Assembly (NCBI GenBank): GCA_010028775.1
Contig: RHAF01000066.1
Location: 1-6,845, forward strand
Reading direction: 5' to 3'
DNA: 6,845 nucleotides
Source of the DNA: Verrucomicrobiota bacterium
GTDB lineage: Bacteria > Verrucomicrobiota > Verrucomicrobiia > Methylacidiphilales > Verrucolacustridaceae
Program-made: the position numbers and the translations under genes
The notes under the pieces: generated by a model
What the model was told of the DNA's origin: nothing
Database searches by the model: none
What the model saw: only the letters and a program-made list of their open reading frames with translations
Shown here: positions 5,390 to 6,845 of the stretch, piece after piece
How positions within the stretch are numbered: position 1 is the first letter of the stretch
Layout: every line of letters begins with the position of its first letter

Positions 5390-6538
5390 AGCGCACGCGA
5401 ATTCGCAGCCAATCCACCCGGGGCTTGGGGCCCTGTTTCCACCGAGGATTGGAATGATCCTGCCTGGCAATTACGTAACCGCATCCAGTCCTTGGAACAT
5501 TTGGAGAGTCGCCTTCGTTTGACCCCTGAAGAGCGGGCGGGAACCATCCTGGCCGGCAAAAAACTTGCCCTGGGAATCACCCCACACTTCTTCAACCTCA
5601 TTGACCGACAGGATCCTGATTGCCCGATCCGACGGCAGGTTGTGCCCCGGGTGGAGGAATCCATCACTTCGCCCGAGGAGATGACGGACCCGTGCGGGGA
5701 AGACGGCAGGATGCCGGTCCCCGGGTTGGTGCACCGTTATCCCGACCGGGTGCTTTTGCTGGTCACCGATCGCTGTGCCTCCTACTGCCGTTACTGCACG
5801 AGAAGCCGGGTGGTTAGTGGTGCGGGTGAGCAGGAGTTGTCCATCGACCTGGAAGGCGCCTACGACTACCTCAAAAAACATCCCGAGGTGCGGGATGTCT
5901 TAATTTCGGGCGGAGACCCATTGCTTCTCTCTGATGCCAAGCTGGACCATATCCTTGGGCGGTTGCGCCAAATATCCTCCGTGGAGTTTGTCCGGATCGG
6001 TTCCCGCATCCCCGTTTTTCTTCCCCAGCGAATCACGCATGATCTGGTGGCCATGCTGAAGAAGCATCACCCCTTGTTCCTCAGCATCCATGCCAACCAC
6101 CCACGGGAGATCACCGCCGAGGTAAGGGACGCCCTCAGCCGTTTGGCTGACGCGGGAATACCTTTGGGCAATCAAAGCGTGCTTTTGCGCGGGGTGAACG
6201 ACCAAGCCGATACCCTGAAGGAACTTTTTCATAAGCTGCTTCTTTGCCGGGTCCGTCCTTACTACCTTTACCAGTGTGACTTGATCACCGGGTCGGCTCA
6301 TCTTCGCACCACCCTCCGTGAAGGGCAGGAGATCATGGAACAACTGCGTGGTCACACCACGGGTTATGCCGTGCCGACCTATGTGGTCGACGGACCGGGA
6401 GGCGGGGGGAAAATTCCCATTGGACCCAGTTACATCGTGGGCATGACCGATGACCGGGTCATCCTCAAGAACTTCCGCGGCGATGTCTACGAATACCCGG
6501 AGATCAGCCACTCGCCCGTGTCTGACCTGCGAGGTTGA
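5387..6538 (+). CDS. kamA: KamA-type radical SAM, PLP-dependent L-lysine 2,3-aminomutase
   Basis: Predicted to convert L-lysine to L-beta-lysine using a [4Fe-4S] cluster, S-adenosylmethionine and PLP. Length 383 aa. Seen: the cluster motif CASYCRYC (Cys130, Cys134, Cys137), a GGDP-type SAM-site segment (ISGGDPLL, 173-180), YQCDL with Asp298, and VVDGPGGGGK with Asp335 and PLP-binding Lys342. In the Clostridium enzyme the matching Asp293 and Asp330 hold the substrate amine and Lys337 binds PLP, so this looks like a true lysine 2,3-aminomutase rather than EpmB or glutamate aminomutase. It ends soon after VYEYPE, so the C-terminal zinc/tetramer extension of clostridial enzymes is missing, as in many shorter family members. 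The start is GTG 5387, because TAA lies directly upstream in frame; homology to Bacillus KamA begins near Trp14. The product could feed EF-P lysylation or the N-acetyl-beta-lysine osmolyte, but neither partner gene is visible. An RlmI-like gene follows within about 20 bases or overlaps. Confidence 0.9.
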   Translation: MSAREFAANPPGAWGPVSTEDWNDPAWQLRNRIQSLEHLESRLRLTPEERAGTILAGKKLALGITPHFFNLIDRQDPDCPIRRQVVPRVEESITSPEEMTDPCGEDGRMPVPGLVHRYPDRVLLLVTDRCASYCRYCTRSRVVSGAGEQELSIDLEGAYDYLKKHPEVRDVLISGGDPLLLSDAKLDHILGRLRQISSVEFVRIGSRIPVFLPQRITHDLVAMLKKHHPLFLSIHANHPREITAEVRDALSRLADAGIPLGNQSVLLRGVNDQADTLKELFHKLLLCRVRPYYLYQCDLITGSAHLRTTLREGQEIMEQLRGHTTGYAVPTYVVDGPGGGGKIPIGPSYIVGMTDDRVILKNFRGDVYEYPEISHSPVSDLRG

Positions 6539-6555
6539 CCGAATCCAAGCTTGGC

Positions 6556-6845
6556 GTGGTCCGGCTTCGGTCGGGCATCCGGTCGAGGGCCCTGGACGGG
6601 CATCCTTGGATCCTGGCTCATGAGGTGGATAAGATTCCGGGCCAACAAAGAAGCGGGCATGCTGTGGTCGGACGTGGGCCCAGGGGGGAGTTATTGGGCA
6701 CGGGCTTTTACCGCATGGGGGCCCGGGTGGCATGGAGGAGGTTTCGGCGTGATCTTGGTGATTTCGATAAGACCTACGTCAGGGAGGCTCTCCACGTCGC
6801 TTTGGCCAGGCGTGAGACATGCCCGGCAAGAAGATTGATTTGGTC
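6556..6845 (+). CDS. RlmI-like class I SAM-dependent rRNA methyltransferase, N-terminal part (PUA domain), cut by window edge
   Basis: An open frame without any stop runs to the right edge (96 codons visible from GTG 6556). It has no upstream ATG, so simple ORF searches miss it. It begins MVRLRSGIRSRALDGHPWIL and continues with HEVDKIPG, then GELLGTGFYRMGARV and DFDKTYVREALHVALARRE. This is the layout of the N-terminal PUA domain of the RlmI/YccW family (COG1092): VRL-x-G, then HPW (16-18), a G-x-GFY turn (48-52), then the linker helix into the methyltransferase fold. E. coli RlmI makes m5C1962 in 23S rRNA; whether this one modifies the same base cannot be seen, as the SAM-binding and catalytic part lies outside. 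An alternative start is TTG 6535, which overlaps the aminomutase TGA (TTGA) and adds seven residues. The GTG start fits the family N-terminus better. Neither has a good Shine-Dalgarno. Probably co-transcribed with the aminomutase. Confidence 0.8.
   Translation, partial: MVRLRSGIRSRALDGHPWILAHEVDKIPGQQRSGHAVVGRGPRGELLGTGFYRMGARVAWRRFRRDLGDFDKTYVREALHVALARRETCPARRLIW

Noticed and set aside
5900..6733. Minus-strand open frame of 277 codons opposite kamA
   Set aside because: It mirrors the conserved radical SAM gene and the RlmI-like N-terminus; its translation has no recognisable family.
6551..6838. Plus-strand frame from TTG 6551 (95 codons)
   Set aside because: Trp/Gly-rich nonsense composition; the frame from 6556 gives clear RlmI homology over the same bases.

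Overview
The window holds six protein-coding genes, one of them cut by the right edge. I see no rRNA, tRNA, CRISPR array, transposase or phage gene. Most genes are GC-rich housekeeping or metabolic enzymes. The CysRS and ThrRS sequences (a CysRS with GPTVYGPAHIGNF, a ThrRS with no TGS domain and a Bacteroidetes-like catalytic core), the exported SGNH hydrolase, the OM barrel protein and the poor Shine-Dalgarno signals suggest a Gram-negative bacterium of the Planctomycetes-Verrucomicrobia-Chlamydiae sphere, most likely Verrucomicrobiota. This assignment is from memory of the families and is moderate to low confidence.

Layout. 24-752 (minus): secreted SGNH/GDSL esterase. 751-2214 (plus): cysS, whose only possible ATG overlaps the hydrolase start codon by two bases. 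2224-4032 (plus): thrS, nine bases after cysS and in the same frame, so the two tRNA synthetases form a likely operon. 4033-4274: AT-rich gap with a 12-bp palindrome and a perfect 10-bp hairpin that ends exactly at the next start codon. 4275-5246 (plus): visibly AT-richer gene for a signal-peptide-bearing outer-membrane beta-barrel protein. 5387-6538 (plus): KamA-type radical SAM/PLP lysine 2,3-aminomutase with a GTG start. 6556 to the right edge (plus): N-terminal part of an RlmI-like rRNA methyltransferase with a PUA domain. It has a non-ATG start and no stop inside the window.

How they fit together. cysS and thrS supply Cys-tRNA and Thr-tRNA. The aminomutase and the methyltransferase are adjacent with almost no gap and may be co-transcribed. 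Lysine 2,3-aminomutases make beta-lysine, used either for EF-P modification or as an osmolyte precursor, and RlmI-type enzymes act on 23S rRNA, so a translation theme is possible but not shown. The barrel gene looks like a lineage-specific insertion between housekeeping genes. I found no convincing new multi-gene system. The most useful second looks are the start-codon overlap at 750-753, the hairpin at 4251-4274, and the non-ATG gene at the right edge.
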